Source: Oscillospiraceae bacterium
GTDB lineage: Bacteria; Bacillota; Clostridia; Oscillospirales; Ruminococcaceae
Direction of reading: 5' to 3'
DNA: 64,000 nt
Assembly (NCBI GenBank): GCA_014799395.1
Contig: JAAVID010000064.1
Span: forward strand, 1 to 64,000
Part shown: one piece after another, positions 27,898 to 36,741 of the stretch
How the letters are laid out: each line of letters begins with the position of its first letter
Numbering within the stretch: position 1 is the first letter of the stretch
Made by a program: the position numbers and the translations under genes
The notes under the pieces: model-generated
Told to the model about the DNA's origin: nothing
Seen by the model: only the letters and a program-made list of their open reading frames with translations
Databases searched by the model: none

Positions 27898-28156
27898 ACA
27901 GAGTAGAACACCGCGCGTTAAGTGCCGACCGAACGGAGAGTTGTCGGGCGGACGAAAAGCCGAGTGTGCTGTCTCGTTCAAAATTAACAATAGATGCGCA
28001 GCAATTTTTTCCATACGCGAGGCGAAAATTCGCAGATGTACTTTATGTACCTCAAGAATTTTCAACGAAGCGTATGGGAAAAAGTGCAAGCAGATATGTT
28101 AATTTTGAGCGGGACAGTACACTGGGGCTTGCGGTGCGGTGTTCGCATCTCGCTGT
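27898..28156 (+). promoter_or_regulatory. Tetrahydrofolate (THF) riboswitch with a greatly enlarged P4 arm
   Basis: Core match to the THF aptamer as I remember it: GTAGA, the invariant GCGTTAAGTG (27915-27924), P3 CCGAC / GTCGG (27925-27929 / 27943-27947), GACGAA, and GCGGTG (28131-28136). Helices: P1 ACAG (27898-27901) / CTGT (28153-28156), P2 AACACCG (27907-27913) / CGGTGTT (28137-28143). P4 starts with AAGC (27957-27960) / GCTT (28127-28130), but instead of a small loop it runs on as a long stem held by G-U wobbles, with an inner palindrome around GTAC-N5-GTAC. The aptamer normally has about 90-100 nt; this one has 259. It precedes a FolT-like gene, which fits folate control. Confidence 0.8.
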
Positions 28157-28229
28157 ACATAAATTGAATAAGCCATTTGATTATTCTTTTATATATAGCG
28201 GAAAAGTCGTATTATGGGAGGATAATGGA

Positions 28230-28871
28230 ATGGCTTTTTTTGCTAAATTCAAAAGATCGGCGGCGGAGCTGCACGATATACGCTGCATATGTGTTACGGC
28301 AATTCTTATAGCGCTTGACCTGGCGCTGAAATGGCTGACGCAGTATCTGCCCTCGGGGAAGATAAGCGTTGCTTTTCTGGCAATCGCGGCGATAGGAATG
28401 CTGTTCGGACCCGTTGTCGCTTTTCTTGCGGGAGGAATAACCGATATTCTGGGAATGCTGCTTATTACACAGAATATAGGCGCGTTTAATCCTTTATTCA
28501 CATTAGTGGAAATGACGGGCGGATTGATCTACGGTTTGTTCCTTTACGATATGACGGTGTTCAAACCCGATTTTTCCGGCGGAAAAATGTTCTTTAAATC
28601 GGTCGGCTCGAATTGGGGCTCGTTTCTTAGAATAGTGCTGGCAAAGCTGACGGTGATAGTTATCTGCAATCTGCTGATGAATACATCGTTCCAGGTTCTT
28701 ACGGGATACATTGCGCCCGAAGCGTTTACGGCAAGACTCTGGACGAGAGTGGGAACCAATTTCATTAAAATGCCTTTCGACATTCTCTTGATGCTGCTGA
28801 CGATGTATCCCATCAAGGCGGCGTTCGTGGCTGTTTTCGGACGGTGGACGACGATTGGCAACTCAAAATAA
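28230..28871 (+). CDS. folT: Folate ECF transporter S component
   Basis: A 213-residue membrane protein with about six helices, the substrate-binding part of an ECF-type vitamin importer. Family features: VTAILIALDLALKWL, ISVAFLAIAAIGMLFGPV, GGITDILGMLL, and a C-terminal RVGTNFIKMPFDILLML followed by MYPIKAAF, as in FolT. The upstream THF riboswitch makes folate the best substrate guess. ATG 28230 is chosen with GGAGGATA before it; the longer ORF would run through the riboswitch. EcfA and EcfT must be supplied from elsewhere. Confidence 0.88.
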   Translation: MAFFAKFKRSAAELHDIRCICVTAILIALDLALKWLTQYLPSGKISVAFLAIAAIGMLFGPVVAFLAGGITDILGMLLITQNIGAFNPLFTLVEMTGGLIYGLFLYDMTVFKPDFSGGKMFFKSVGSNWGSFLRIVLAKLTVIVICNLLMNTSFQVLTGYIAPEAFTARLWTRVGTNFIKMPFDILLMLLTMYPIKAAFVAVFGRWTTIGNSK

Positions 28872-28886
28872 GAAGAGGAATAAAAT

Positions 28887-29684
28887 ATGACAAAACTGGG
28901 ATTTATCGGCGTCGGCAATATGGGCGGCGCGATCATCAAGGGAATTAACGGAAAGCTCGGCAACACGGCGGTTTTCGCCTACGATCAGAACCCCGACAAG
29001 CTGAAAGACCTGCGCTTTTCGGGAGCGACCGCGGGCTCGAGCGCGTTTGAACTGGCTAAGAAGTGCGATTATATCCTGCTGGCGGTAAAGCCGCAGCAGC
29101 TCGACGAGGTGCTTGCGGAGGTCAAGAACGCCGCAAACGAGAATTTGGTAATAATCTCCATTTGCGCGGGAATTTCCGCCGAATACATACGCGAGCGCAC
29201 CTTTGCAAATGCTAAGGTAGTTCTGGTAATGCCGAATACCCCGATGATGCTCGGCGTGGGCGCTTCGGCAATGAGCCGAGACGATAAGGTGTCGGACGAC
29301 GAATTTGCGTTCGCAAGGAAGATAATCGGCTCCTGCGGCATAACCGAGGTCATTCCCTCGGATAAGATGAAAGAGGTCATTGCGATAAACGGAAGCTCTC
29401 CCGCGTTTATTTATGTGTACGCAAAGGGTTTTGTGCAATATGCACAAAGCGTTGGTATCGACCCCGACGCGGCGCTTCGATTGTTCGCGCAGTCGCTGAT
29501 AGGTTCGGCGAAAATGATGACCGAAAGCGGAATGACGGTGGACGAGCTGATAAAGCAGGTGTCCTCTCCCGGAGGCACGACACTCGCGGGGCTGGAGGTA
29601 CTCGAACGCTCGGGCGTAGTCCACTCCGCGATAAACGCGTGCGAGGCGTGCACCAAGAGAGCGTACGAGCTCGGTGGAAAGTGA
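28887..29684 (+). CDS. proC: Pyrroline-5-carboxylate reductase
   Basis: A 265-residue NAD(P)H-dependent enzyme making proline from pyrroline-5-carboxylate. The Rossmann start KLGFIGVGNMGGAII, VKPQQLDEVL, MPNTPMMLGVGASAM and the C-terminal QVSSPGGTTLAGLEVLE are diagnostic. It lies 15 bp after folT and 20 bp before the cyclophilin gene, all on the plus strand, so the three are probably co-transcribed. Confidence 0.96.
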   Translation: MTKLGFIGVGNMGGAIIKGINGKLGNTAVFAYDQNPDKLKDLRFSGATAGSSAFELAKKCDYILLAVKPQQLDEVLAEVKNAANENLVIISICAGISAEYIRERTFANAKVVLVMPNTPMMLGVGASAMSRDDKVSDDEFAFARKIIGSCGITEVIPSDKMKEVIAINGSSPAFIYVYAKGFVQYAQSVGIDPDAALRLFAQSLIGSAKMMTESGMTVDELIKQVSSPGGTTLAGLEVLERSGVVHSAINACEACTKRAYELGGK

Positions 29685-29704
29685 TCTGCTATTAAGGAGG
29701 AACT

Positions 29705-30178
29705 ATGGTAGTAATAGAAATGGAAAACGGCAAGGAGATAAAGCTGGAGCTTTATCCCGAAAAAGCGCCTATAACGGTGGAGAATTTCCTCAAACTGGTA
29801 AAAGAGGGGTTTTATGACGGACTTATCTTCCACCGCGTTATCAGCGGATTTATGATACAGGGCGGCGACCCTCTCGGCAACGGTACGGGCGGCGCAAAGG
29901 AAAAGATAAAGGGCGAGTTTTTGGCGAACGGCGTGGCTAACGATATAAAGCACGAGCGCGGAGTTATCTCTATGGCGCGCAGCAGAGCCAACGATTCGGC
30001 TTCCAGCCAGTTCTTTATAATGCACGAGGACGCTCCGCATCTCGACGGGAGCTATGCGGCGTTCGGTCGTGTAGTCGAGGGAATAGAGACGGTGGACGAG
30101 ATCGCCTCGGTCGAGACCGACTTCAGCGACCGTCCCCTTAAAGACGTGCGTATGAAGCGTGTATATACGGTGGAATAA
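29705..30178 (+). CDS. Cyclophilin-type peptidyl-prolyl cis-trans isomerase
   Basis: A 157-residue cytoplasmic cyclophilin that speeds prolyl bond isomerisation in protein folding. Active-site motifs: FYDGLIFHRVISGFMIQGGD with Arg, Phe and Gln, SMARSRANDSASSQFFI, and FGRVVEG. There is no signal peptide. A GGAGG site precedes ATG 29705. The gene closes the folT-proC transcript at a hairpin terminator. Confidence 0.95.
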   Translation: MVVIEMENGKEIKLELYPEKAPITVENFLKLVKEGFYDGLIFHRVISGFMIQGGDPLGNGTGGAKEKIKGEFLANGVANDIKHERGVISMARSRANDSASSQFFIMHEDAPHLDGSYAAFGRVVEGIETVDEIASVETDFSDRPLKDVRMKRVYTVE

Positions 30179-30187
30179 TTTGGAAAT

Positions 30188-30220
30188 GGCACAGCGATTT
30201 TTGTGCCGTTTTCCTTTTAT
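30188..30220 (+). terminator. Terminator after the cyclophilin gene
   Basis: GGCACA (30188-30193) pairs with TGTGCC (30202-30207), followed by a T-rich tract. Confidence 0.75.
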
Positions 30221-30236
30221 TGTACATATTGTACAA
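30220..30236. repeat. AT-rich palindrome with TGTACA cores
   Basis: TTGTACA-TAT-TGTACAA is a perfect dyad of 17 bp, about 70 bp upstream of the -35 for the deacetylase gene. It resembles the TTTTGTACAAAA palindrome at 11729-11740 and may be a regulator site. Confidence 0.4.
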
Positions 30237-30307
30237 AAAACGGTTAAAAATTTTGTCATAAAATCGATTGTTTTCGGATAATAACTCGGTTTTGTATATT
30301 GTTGCTA

Positions 30308-30336
30308 TTGACAAATTACATTTTTTATAGTATTAT
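30308..30336 (+). promoter_or_regulatory. Promoter of the deacetylase-bactofilin genes
   Basis: TTGACA (30308-30313), 17-bp spacer, TATTAT (30331-30336). This may also feed the genes up to the ATP synthase operon, since no terminator is seen before 41203. Confidence 0.75.
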
Positions 30337-30382
30337 TAAATAATAGGGGAATTATCACTTGATATACTCGAGATAAAAAATT

Positions 30383-30444
30383 GGATCTTATCCTCAAAAA
30401 ATTTGCTTCGTAATCCAAGCATTTCGGGCTGTGAGGACAAGTCC
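30383..30444. repeat. Internally deleted copy of the palindromic element at 59493-59768
   Basis: Ends are an imperfect inverted repeat, GGATCTTATCCTCA (30383-30396) against TGAGGACAAGTCC (30432-30444). Between them AATCCAAGCATTTCGGGCT (30412-30430) is identical over 19 bp to 59735-59753, and AAAAAATTTGC is shared too. The copy lies in the untranslated leader of the deacetylase gene, where it would fold as a hairpin. Confidence 0.7.
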
Positions 30445-30462
30445 TTTAGAAGAGGTTAAAAG

Positions 30463-31821
30463 ATGCGTTTTGGCAGCGTTGAATTTTTTAAGGTGCTGAT
30501 AAAATCGGTACTGGCTATATTGTTCTTTGTTCCGCTGGCAGCCGCTGTGGTGTTCGGCGTGTTTTTCGTGAAGAACAACGCTCAGCTTTCCGAGGTAAAC
30601 GAAAAGCTGAAAGTGGCAGAGGAAGAAAACCGCCGCCTTTCGCTGGTGGCAGACGCGTTCTCGAAAGATCAGGCAGGCACGATAGAGGGGTTCAGCGAGA
30701 TATTCGCAAGGAGCGGATTGGCGTATTCGGAGCTTGTTGCCTTTGTTAATGAGAAAAACGAGCTGAGCGCTCAGGAGCTTTACGATATACTTTCCAAGTC
30801 GGGTATGACCGACAGGGAGATAATCATGATAGCGGCGGCGAAAAACACCGTGAGCGGCGAGGGTTTTTATGAGATAATGTCGAAAAACGGCATTTCGGAC
30901 AAGGATATTGTCGCTATTATCGCCAACAAAAACGGCGGTACTATCGATGAATATTACGAGATACTCAAGCAGTGCGGACTTTCGGACGAGGATATAGTCG
31001 CGTATATAAACAAGAAAAACCCGAATATGTCCGTTTCGTCTAATATACCGCCTGTTTCAACAAGCGGGTCGGAAAGCTCCGAAAGCTCGTCGAGTACGGA
31101 GAGTCCGGAGCAGCCGAACGGGTCGAATGAGCCGCAGGGTCAGTATTCCGCATTGTACGAGGATATGTACGTCAGCGAGCCTGCCGAGTATGTGCGCGAG
31201 GAAAACACGGTTTACCTCACGTTTGACGACGGACCTTCCGGAAGCACCTACTCGATACTGTCGTATCTGAGAAAGGCGGGCGTAAAGGCGACGTTCTTTG
31301 TAGTGCCCGACCGCTCGGAGGAGTGCGCGGCTACGCTGAGAGCTATCGCGGCGGACGGTCACGCTATCGGCGTTCACAGCGCTTCGCACGTATATACGGA
31401 TATATACGAATCCGTAGAGGCGTTCCTCGGCGATTTCTACGAGGCGTGGGACATCATTAGGGACGCAACGGGCATATCCACCGAGATATTCCGTTTCCCG
31501 GGAGGAAGCAACAACGATTACAACGTGGATACCAGAGAGGCGATAATCGCGGAAATGACGTGGCGCGGCTTCAGGTTCTACGACTGGAACGTGGACAGCT
31601 ACGACGTTGACGGAGCGACATGGACGCAGATGTACAACTCCATTCCCTCCGATGTCAGGGATCATTCCCGTTCTATCGTGCTTATGCACGACGCTACTGT
31701 CAGACAGAACACGGTGCTTGTTCTCGAAGATGTGATAAAAGTTTTGCTTGATGAGGGTTATAAATTCGATAAGATAAACAGTGACACACAACCCGTACAG
31801 TTTGTCGGACCGTTTGCATAA
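30463..31821 (+). CDS. Membrane-anchored polysaccharide deacetylase (NodB/PgdA type) with helical repeats
   Basis: A 452-residue surface protein. A membrane helix (about 13-36) and short coiled coil (about 41-62) lead to four tandem repeats of 28-29 residues (74-101, 102-130, 131-159, 160-188), each with a pattern like YEI-SKNGISDKDIVAIINKKN. A Ser-rich linker follows, and then the CE4 NodB domain (about 250-440) with TFDDGPSG (Asp255, Asp256), GVHSASH (metal His), RFPGGS and IVLMHD. The catalytic set is complete. It probably deacetylates peptidoglycan N-acetyl groups at the cell surface. The repeats are unlike known CE4 partners. The leader carries a repeat-element remnant. Confidence 0.88.
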   Translation: MRFGSVEFFKVLIKSVLAILFFVPLAAAVVFGVFFVKNNAQLSEVNEKLKVAEEENRRLSLVADAFSKDQAGTIEGFSEIFARSGLAYSELVAFVNEKNELSAQELYDILSKSGMTDREIIMIAAAKNTVSGEGFYEIMSKNGISDKDIVAIIANKNGGTIDEYYEILKQCGLSDEDIVAYINKKNPNMSVSSNIPPVSTSGSESSESSSSTESPEQPNGSNEPQGQYSALYEDMYVSEPAEYVREENTVYLTFDDGPSGSTYSILSYLRKAGVKATFFVVPDRSEECAATLRAIAADGHAIGVHSASHVYTDIYESVEAFLGDFYEAWDIIRDATGISTEIFRFPGGSNNDYNVDTREAIIAEMTWRGFRFYDWNVDSYDVDGATWTQMYNSIPSDVRDHSRSIVLMHDATVRQNTVLVLEDVIKVLLDEGYKFDKINSDTQPVQFVGPFA

Positions 31822-31837
31822 TTGAAAGGATAACGCT

Positions 31838-32980
31838 ATGGGAATTAAGGATAATTTTTCGCAGGCAGTGAAGGAGCTGTGGAAGAAGGACGGACAGGAT
31901 CAGACTCCCGCCCGCCCCGACGGTCAGCCCACGGAGCTTGACAACTACCTCAAACAGGGAGAGCAGAGCGCCGCGCCGCAGCAGCCGTCTGCGCGGAGCT
32001 ACGAGCCGGGAAACGCGCCGCTTGAAACGCCGTATTACCGCGACCAGCCCTTTAATACACAGAACACTCAGCAGGCGCAGAACAATGTTCCGCTGCAAAA
32101 CACTGTGCCGGAGGGCGAGCCCGGCGTTAATATGAACGTGCAGAATATTCGCCAGAACTTTGGGCAGAATACTCAGAACGCGCAGGCAGATCCGGCGCCG
32201 CAGGCACAGCAGAACGGCGAGCCCGCGCAGGGAATGGGGCAGGCGGCACAAACGGAACAATCGCCGATGCAGTCGGTTCCGCCGCTGGGCGCTCCGCAGA
32301 ACGCGCAGATGCCGCAGGGCGGTTATCCCAATCAGAATGCTTACCCCGATCAGAACGCCTATCCGAACCAGGGCGGATATAATGCCAATGTTCCCGGAAA
32401 TTACGGTCAGGGCGGAGGTTACGGCGGAGGAGGATATGTTCCCCCCGCGCCCGGCGTGCCTATGCAGTCGGCAAACGAGGTCGACGAGACCACGATAATC
32501 TCCAAGAATACCATTATCGACGGAAACGTGCGTTCGCTCGCGAATATGCAGATAGACGGCAATATAAAGGGCAACGTTGAGACCACACGCAACATTGATA
32601 TGAGCGGTAAGATAATCGGCGATATTACCTGCAACAACGCGGGTATGAACTCCGCGGCGATGCAGGGCAATGTGTCGCTCAAGGGCAGAATGAAAATGGA
32701 CCGCGACACGATACTTATCGGAGACCTCTCCTCGCAGTACGCCGACATCAACGGCAGAATAAGAGGAAAGCTCGACATAGTGGGCAAGGCTGAGCTTAAG
32801 CGCGACGCTATCGTTTTCGGCGACATCAACGCCTCGACAATAGCCGTGACCGACGGCGCGATAATACAGGGCTATGTAAATACTACCTTCCTCTCCAAGG
32901 AGGACAGCAGAAACGTATTCCCCGAGGCTATCTCTATCGACAAGGACGGTCAGTCTGCGCCAAAGCCCAATCAAGGTTAA
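31838..32980 (+). CDS. Bactofilin-family protein with a Gln/Asn/Pro-rich N-terminus
   Basis: A 380-residue protein. The first 210 residues are low complexity, rich in Gln, Asn, Pro and Ala with YPNQNAYPDQNAYPNQ-type repeats. The C-terminal part (about 215-350) is a bactofilin domain: a right-handed beta solenoid recognised by TIIDGNVRSLANMQIDGNIK, GDITCNNA, GRIRGKLDIVG and FGDINASTIAV. Bactofilins polymerise into cytoskeletal scaffolds that place cell-wall enzymes. The neighbour upstream is a wall deacetylase, which fits that role. The disordered head is far longer than the usual short bactofilin tail. Confidence 0.88.
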   Translation: MGIKDNFSQAVKELWKKDGQDQTPARPDGQPTELDNYLKQGEQSAAPQQPSARSYEPGNAPLETPYYRDQPFNTQNTQQAQNNVPLQNTVPEGEPGVNMNVQNIRQNFGQNTQNAQADPAPQAQQNGEPAQGMGQAAQTEQSPMQSVPPLGAPQNAQMPQGGYPNQNAYPDQNAYPNQGGYNANVPGNYGQGGGYGGGGYVPPAPGVPMQSANEVDETTIISKNTIIDGNVRSLANMQIDGNIKGNVETTRNIDMSGKIIGDITCNNAGMNSAAMQGNVSLKGRMKMDRDTILIGDLSSQYADINGRIRGKLDIVGKAELKRDAIVFGDINASTIAVTDGAIIQGYVNTTFLSKEDSRNVFPEAISIDKDGQSAPKPNQG

Positions 32981-33005
32981 TTTATAAAACCGAAAGGCAG
33001 GCATA

Positions 33006-33695
33006 ATGAGCGAAAAGAACTCGAAAAACGCTAACGGGCTTGTTCCCCTTATAGCCACCGTTCTGGTGGGCATTGCCGCTGTTGCGGCGGTCGTCTTTCT
33101 TATTGTGATGAATTCGGGAGACAGCGGGTCAAACGAAAGTTCTTCGGGACTGCCCTCCAACACGTCCATAATTTTCCACCCCTCGCAGGAGCTGGTTGAG
33201 GAATGCAACAACAACGCGCACGACCTTGTCGCGGGCAATTACGAGATTTTGAAGCTGTTTATGCTTGAGGGCACTCCTCATAGGGATGAGCCTTACGGAA
33301 ACGAGCCCGAGGACGGTTATTATACCGCCATATCCGCAAGATACGCCGTCTACGCCGATCTGGAGGCGTTTGTAAAGTCGGTATTTACCGCCGACGAAGC
33401 GGAGAGAATACTTCATAATTTCGACGGAAACGGTCTTGCGGTCTATAAAGCACGCGAGGAGCACAACGGCGCTCTTGGGATCATCGCGAGCTTTTCGCCC
33501 GACACCTCATATAACAAACCGTGGGACAGCACGCGCATACAGTTCGTCCCCGTAAGCGAGACGGAATGCGGTCTGACCGTTTTCCTCGGCGCGGATGAAA
33601 ACACCGACCTGTCGTCGGTACCTCAAGAGGACACGCTGGAAGTCTCAATGGTAAAGACCGCGGACGGCTGGCGTCTTACAAAGCTGGTATACTGA
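33006..33695 (+). CDS. Membrane-anchored extracellular protein of unknown function
   Basis: A 229-residue protein with a cytoplasmic start, one membrane helix (about 12-35), a Ser/Gly linker, and an extracellular alpha/beta domain (about 55-229) ending in DGWRLTKLVY, as in many small NTF2-like or inhibitor-like folds. No catalytic motif is seen. It follows the bactofilin gene by 25 bp and overlaps the atpZ-like gene by one base, so it is part of the same transcript. A wall-linked role is only a guess. Confidence 0.75.
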   Translation: MSEKNSKNANGLVPLIATVLVGIAAVAAVVFLIVMNSGDSGSNESSSGLPSNTSIIFHPSQELVEECNNNAHDLVAGNYEILKLFMLEGTPHRDEPYGNEPEDGYYTAISARYAVYADLEAFVKSVFTADEAERILHNFDGNGLAVYKAREEHNGALGIIASFSPDTSYNKPWDSTRIQFVPVSETECGLTVFLGADENTDLSSVPQEDTLEVSMVKTADGWRLTKLVY

Positions 33696-34000
33696 TGGAT
33701 AAGAACAATAACCCGTTTTCGGTCTACGCAAAGGTAAGCCAACTGGCCTTTGTTATAATAACGCCGCTGCTGCTGTTTCTCGGCGGCGGAAGCTGGGCGG
33801 TAAAGCACTTCGGGCTGCCCGATTGGGTAATGGGAATATGTGTGGCGCTGGCGATCGTTTTTATGATAGGCGGAGCGGTGTCGTATCTTTATCAGCTGAT
33901 AAAGATGTACGAGAAAGCCGACAAACCCGCGCCGAAAGCGTTTACAAGCTCATTGAGAGATAACGACTATTACGATGAGTATAAGGATTTGCGAAAATAA
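33695..34000 (+). CDS. atpZ: AtpZ/AtpI-family protein
   Basis: A 101-residue protein with two membrane helices (about 14-34 and 44-66) and a charged tail. The pattern VSQLAFVIITPLLLFLGGGSWA and the second helix match the small AtpZ/AtpI family (PF09527) often found at the head of ATP synthase operons, where it is linked to Mg2+ or to c-ring assembly. Position directly ahead of subunit I and subunit a supports the call. Confidence 0.8.
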   Translation: MDKNNNPFSVYAKVSQLAFVIITPLLLFLGGGSWAVKHFGLPDWVMGICVALAIVFMIGGAVSYLYQLIKMYEKADKPAPKAFTSSLRDNDYYDEYKDLRK

Positions 34001-34004
34001 CATT

Positions 34005-34397
34005 ATGACAAGACGAAATCAGCCTGTTTATCAGGAAATGCGCTCATTAGCACCGTATTTTCTGACTATCGGCGGAATATATATGGCTATTATGGCAGTG
34101 CTGTTTTTTGCGCTGAGGTTCGACTACACGCTCTTGATAGGCGGCGTATACGGAATAATAATAGCCGTTTTGAATTTTTTCGCGCTTGGCAAAACAGCGC
34201 AGACCGCGCTGAAAAAGAACGCCAAGTCCGCGCAGACCTATATGAACGCTATGTACTGCATACGTTATCTGGGTCTGTTTGCATTGCTCACCATCGGTGC
34301 GCTTGCACCGTTTATAAACCTTATTGCTGAGGTGATCCCTCTCTTCTTCCCCAAGATCGCCATTACAATAAGGGCACTAAGAAAAAAGGAGGAATGA
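34005..34397 (+). CDS. atpI: ATP synthase subunit I-like protein
   Basis: A 130-residue protein with four membrane helices, followed 3 bp later by atpB. The helix layout and place fit ATP synthase subunit I (PF03899), an assembly chaperone of the c ring. ATG 34005 is used because an earlier in-frame ATG (33975) lies inside the previous gene. The ribosome site is weak, so translation may be coupled to the gene before. Confidence 0.75.
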   Translation: MTRRNQPVYQEMRSLAPYFLTIGGIYMAIMAVLFFALRFDYTLLIGGVYGIIIAVLNFFALGKTAQTALKKNAKSAQTYMNAMYCIRYLGLFALLTIGALAPFINLIAEVIPLFFPKIAITIRALRKKEE

Positions 34398-34400
34398 TAT

Positions 34401-35512
<1,112 letters not shown>

Positions 35513-35555
35513 TAAGCCGATACTACGAGTTTAGATTGAGAGGAGAGGAGCAAAT

Positions 35556-36116
35556 ATGCTGAATATACTCGGCGTAATGGCGGAGTCAGCGGCGGGAGCA
35601 GCCGAAGCGGGCAATACGTTTTTGGATCTGGTCTCCATTGACCCGGGCACTATTGTATTTACGCTGATAAATACGCTCATAATCTTCCTGATCTTCAGAA
35701 TTTTCCTGTATAAACCCGTATGCAGTATCCTTGAAAAACGCAGGGAGATGGCTGCCGCGGAGATCGCCGAGGCTCAGAAAGCCAAGGAAAACGCCGAAAA
35801 GGCGGAGCAGGAATACACTGCGCGTCTTGCCGACGCAAAGAACGAGGCTGCCGAGATCGTAAAGCAGGCAACCCTCAGAGCGCAGAAGCGCGAGGAAGAG
35901 ATCGTATCCGAGGCTAATCAGAAAGCCGCGGAGATCCGCGCAAAGGCGGAAGAGAACATAGAGCGTGACAAACAGCGCGCCGTAAACGAGATCAAGGACG
36001 AGATCTCCGAGATGGTAGTTATGGCGGCAAGCAAGGTCGTTGAGAAGGAAATTTCCGCTAAGGACAACGAGGATATTATTTCCAAGTTCCTCAGCGAGGT
36101 CGGCGCGTCAGAATGA
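35556..36116 (+). CDS. atpF: ATP synthase Fo subunit b
   Basis: A 186-residue peripheral stalk protein: a single membrane helix (about 27-49, TIVFTLINTLIIFLIFRIFL) followed by a long charged coiled coil rich in Ala, Glu and Lys to residue 160. It joins Fo to F1 as a dimer. The GAGAGGAG site and 43-bp gap after atpE are normal. The first 25 residues are an extra, mildly hydrophobic extension ahead of the helix. Confidence 0.94.
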   Translation: MLNILGVMAESAAGAAEAGNTFLDLVSIDPGTIVFTLINTLIIFLIFRIFLYKPVCSILEKRREMAAAEIAEAQKAKENAEKAEQEYTARLADAKNEAAEIVKQATLRAQKREEEIVSEANQKAAEIRAKAEENIERDKQRAVNEIKDEISEMVVMAASKVVEKEISAKDNEDIISKFLSEVGASE

Positions 36117-36147
36117 CCGCCCGCCCCATAGACTAGGAGGAAATTTT

Positions 36148-36699
36148 ATGAACGACAAGGCTGAAAAGGTATACGGCGAGGCGTTCTTTGAGCTGTGCGA
36201 GGAGCAGAACGAAAGCGGACTGAAAGACATTCTGGGCGAGCTTGAGAGCTTGAACAAGGTGTTTGCGGACGCGCCCGAGTTTGTAAAGCTTATGGGCACT
36301 CCGACAATATCCGCCGAAGAGAAGCTCTCGCTGTGCAAGGACATAATCAAGACGGGCAGCGTTTCCGAGCTTGTCGGAAATCTGCTGTGCGTACTGGCGG
36401 AAAGAAGCAGAATAAACTGCTTTGCGGGCATTGTAAGGACCTTTAAGGAGCTTTACAACGAGAAGTTCAAGCTGGCGGAAATTACCGTCACGACCTCCGC
36501 GCCGCTGTCCGACAAGATGAAGGAGCAAATCGCGGAAAAGATGTCGAAGATAATCGGAAAAACCGTTACGATCAGCGAAAAGATCGAAAAGGACATTATC
36601 GGCGGCATTATTATAGACTATGGCAGCAAGCGCTATGACGGAAGCGTCAAGGCAAGGCTGGGCGCACTCAGGGACGAGCTTGGCTCGGTGATAGCTTGA
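36148..36699 (+). CDS. atpH: ATP synthase F1 subunit delta
   Basis: A 183-residue F1 subunit that links the stalk to the catalytic head. Six-helix N-terminal domain, then DKMKEQIAEKMSKIIGKTV and the typical C-terminal DIIGGIIIDYGSKRYDGSVK. ATG 36148 follows AGGAGG; the frame is open farther upstream only by chance overlap with atpF. Confidence 0.94.
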   Translation: MNDKAEKVYGEAFFELCEEQNESGLKDILGELESLNKVFADAPEFVKLMGTPTISAEEKLSLCKDIIKTGSVSELVGNLLCVLAERSRINCFAGIVRTFKELYNEKFKLAEITVTTSAPLSDKMKEQIAEKMSKIIGKTVTISEKIEKDIIGGIIIDYGSKRYDGSVKARLGALRDELGSVIA

Positions 36700-36741
36700 G
36701 TTTGAAGGCTTGCTAAATTCGCTAAGAAAGGGATGTATGTA

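Noticed and set aside
27825-28229. N-terminal extension of the folT ORF through the riboswitch
   Set aside because: The open frame runs through the aptamer without a plausible start; the ribosome site before 28230 marks the real start.
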